The notes under the pieces were generated by a model. The model saw only the letters and a program-made list of their open reading frames with translations, had not been told where the DNA came from and did no database searches. Positions 62,816-64,000 of a stretch of DNA of 64,000 nucleotides are shown one piece after another (positions within the stretch are counted from its first letter, which is position 1; each line of letters opens with the position of its first letter). The translations under genes were made by a program, and so were the position numbers. The stretch spans positions 912,501 through 976,500 of the forward strand of contig JACATO010002730.1 of NCBI GenBank assembly GCA_018389105.1. The letters run 5' to 3'. The DNA comes from Nautilus pompilius (taxonomy: Eukaryota > Mollusca > Cephalopoda > Nautilida > Nautilidae).

Positions 62816-64000
62816 TTATACATTAGTTTATAATTTAGCCTACAGCAGGTCTCCTTCCGAACCAAGTGAGTCTATTTATTTGATCATTTCTTATAATTAC
62901 AAATCTTTCACATACTTAAAACATTTGGACAATTGGATAAATTTATGCTACGAAAATTCTGATCGATCTATTTCTCTACATAAAGAAAAAATTCGTGTTT
63001 AAAAGATCTACTGAAACGTGATCAACATCGTACTTGCTTTGATAGCAAATAAGGTGTACTGATGTTCATATTTAATATTTTTACTAATTATAATTTCCAA
63101 TTTTTTATGAAAATGCATTTCCCAATTTATTATATCTCGAATAGAGATAATTATAATTTATATTATTTCATCTTTGATTAATTTGGCATTTGTTTAAGTT
63201 TGCAAAATTAAACTGTATTTCCACATTTCAATGAACACCATCATAATTTAATTTATGCTGATTCGGCTTAAAATTATTTACAGTATCTTTTGCACTGATT
63301 CTAAAATACAATTTATTAACATGTGCACACAATATTTAGTATACATATCTACATTCCACACTAAAATTAACTAAAATCACGACATATTTTCCCCTTGTTT
63401 GTAAGCTGTTTTCTTTTTTTCTTGATAACGGTAAAATTAACGTTCGTAAGAAATATTCATTTCGTTGTATATTTGCCTATATTCTGAGGATGATGATGAT
63501 GATGGTAATAATAATAATAATCGTGTATACTCCAGGCTTATTGTGACCTACACTTATGCACACAGTCATAAAGATGTAATAAAACCTAAAAGAGTGGAAT
63601 TATTAAATAGATATGTAAGTCAAATGTATAATTTTGCGCTTTCATTACTATTTGCTAGCTATTCATAAAAAATAATTAAGAAATACATATTTTACGACTG
63701 GTTGGTAGTCTGGCACGGTGAAAGACAAATGGTAGTAAGAAGTGGTTAGTAATCTTATCAAACTGCTTTACTCATTATTAGTCTCAAGGGCAAAGCACGT
63801 TTTCTGGGTGTCGGTACATATCATACAACAGCAGTAAATGTCATGTAAAATTTACCATCAGTAAATACCTGTAAATATCATCCAAAACTTATAATTGTAA
63901 TCACATGCTCTTTAAAGTCAATTTCTATATTTAAATAACTTTATATATCTGGTAAAATCCTTTTTGAGAAAAATTTTGAAAAAGTCATGTAGAGTGGATT
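62816..64000. other. AT-rich non-coding stretch
   Basis: It contains a short (GAT)n(AAT)n tract near 63487-63520. The frames at 62766-63002 and 63465-63668 have no domain and the first crosses the end of copy B. Confidence 0.5.

Noticed and set aside
1-64000. LTR retroelements, endogenous viruses or LINE reverse transcriptase
   Set aside because: No direct long terminal repeats, no YxDD-type block and no capsid or envelope-like segment were noticed on either strand.
1-64000. CRISPR array, operons, bacterial-type promoters or riboswitches
   Set aside because: There are no spaced direct repeats and no clustered co-directional genes; the sequence is animal nuclear DNA in character.

Overview
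The window looks like gene-poor, AT-rich nuclear DNA of an animal. Long non-coding stretches, eukaryotic splice-site look-alikes, tRNA-derived SINEs, Tc1/mariner and hAT relics and many microsatellites all point that way. A mollusc with a large genome, such as an octopus or other coleoid cephalopod, is my best guess. That is inference from repeat style and one SINE that resembles mollusc repeats; no host gene here proves it. I see no complete host gene, no rRNA, no functional tRNA, no CRISPR array and no operon. Frames are short, and most open frames over 60 codons look like chance.

The most striking content is a family of TIR-bounded elements present three times. Copy C (1-518, minus strand) is cut by the window edge. 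Copy A (3677-5426, plus) is complete at both ends but has lost the 5' part of its gene. Copy B (60466-62815, plus) is the fullest. All five visible ends carry CACTGGTCAA(C/G) and a second conserved motif 62-72 bases further in. Copies A and B encode the same large protein, with an N-terminal Cys/His region (lost in A) and a core holding FIDSSK, an (I/L)C-x-DLK motif, CFLCLWDSR, HIKLGLMKQFVK, GPQIR and GERF-x-QDI. Spaced Asp, Asp and Glu residues with a CxxC after the second Asp suggest an RNase-H-fold DDE transposase. I cannot assign it to a named superfamily. This is the best candidate for an under-described system.

The rest is a graveyard of older DNA transposons. One Tc1-like element still has clear TIRs and a TA duplication (24503-26123). 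There are decayed Tc1-like relics at 8150-8373, 10080-10940, 14340-15240, 17130-18010 (minus) and 39885-40940, a 3'-truncated mariner at 11884-12540, and a decayed hAT-like relic on the minus strand at 37740-38800. Three tRNA-derived SINEs lie at 6490-6760 (minus), 46620-46925 (minus) and 57160-57533 (plus).

Four short open segments flanked by good splice-site look-alikes (1423-1587, 19178-19373, 44227-44397, 44846-44926) are offered as low-confidence exons. If real, they would mean the window lies within large introns of one or more host genes on the plus strand. A less AT-rich block at 55640-56770 is a possible conserved non-coding region. The remaining stretches are AT-rich filler in which I recognise nothing.
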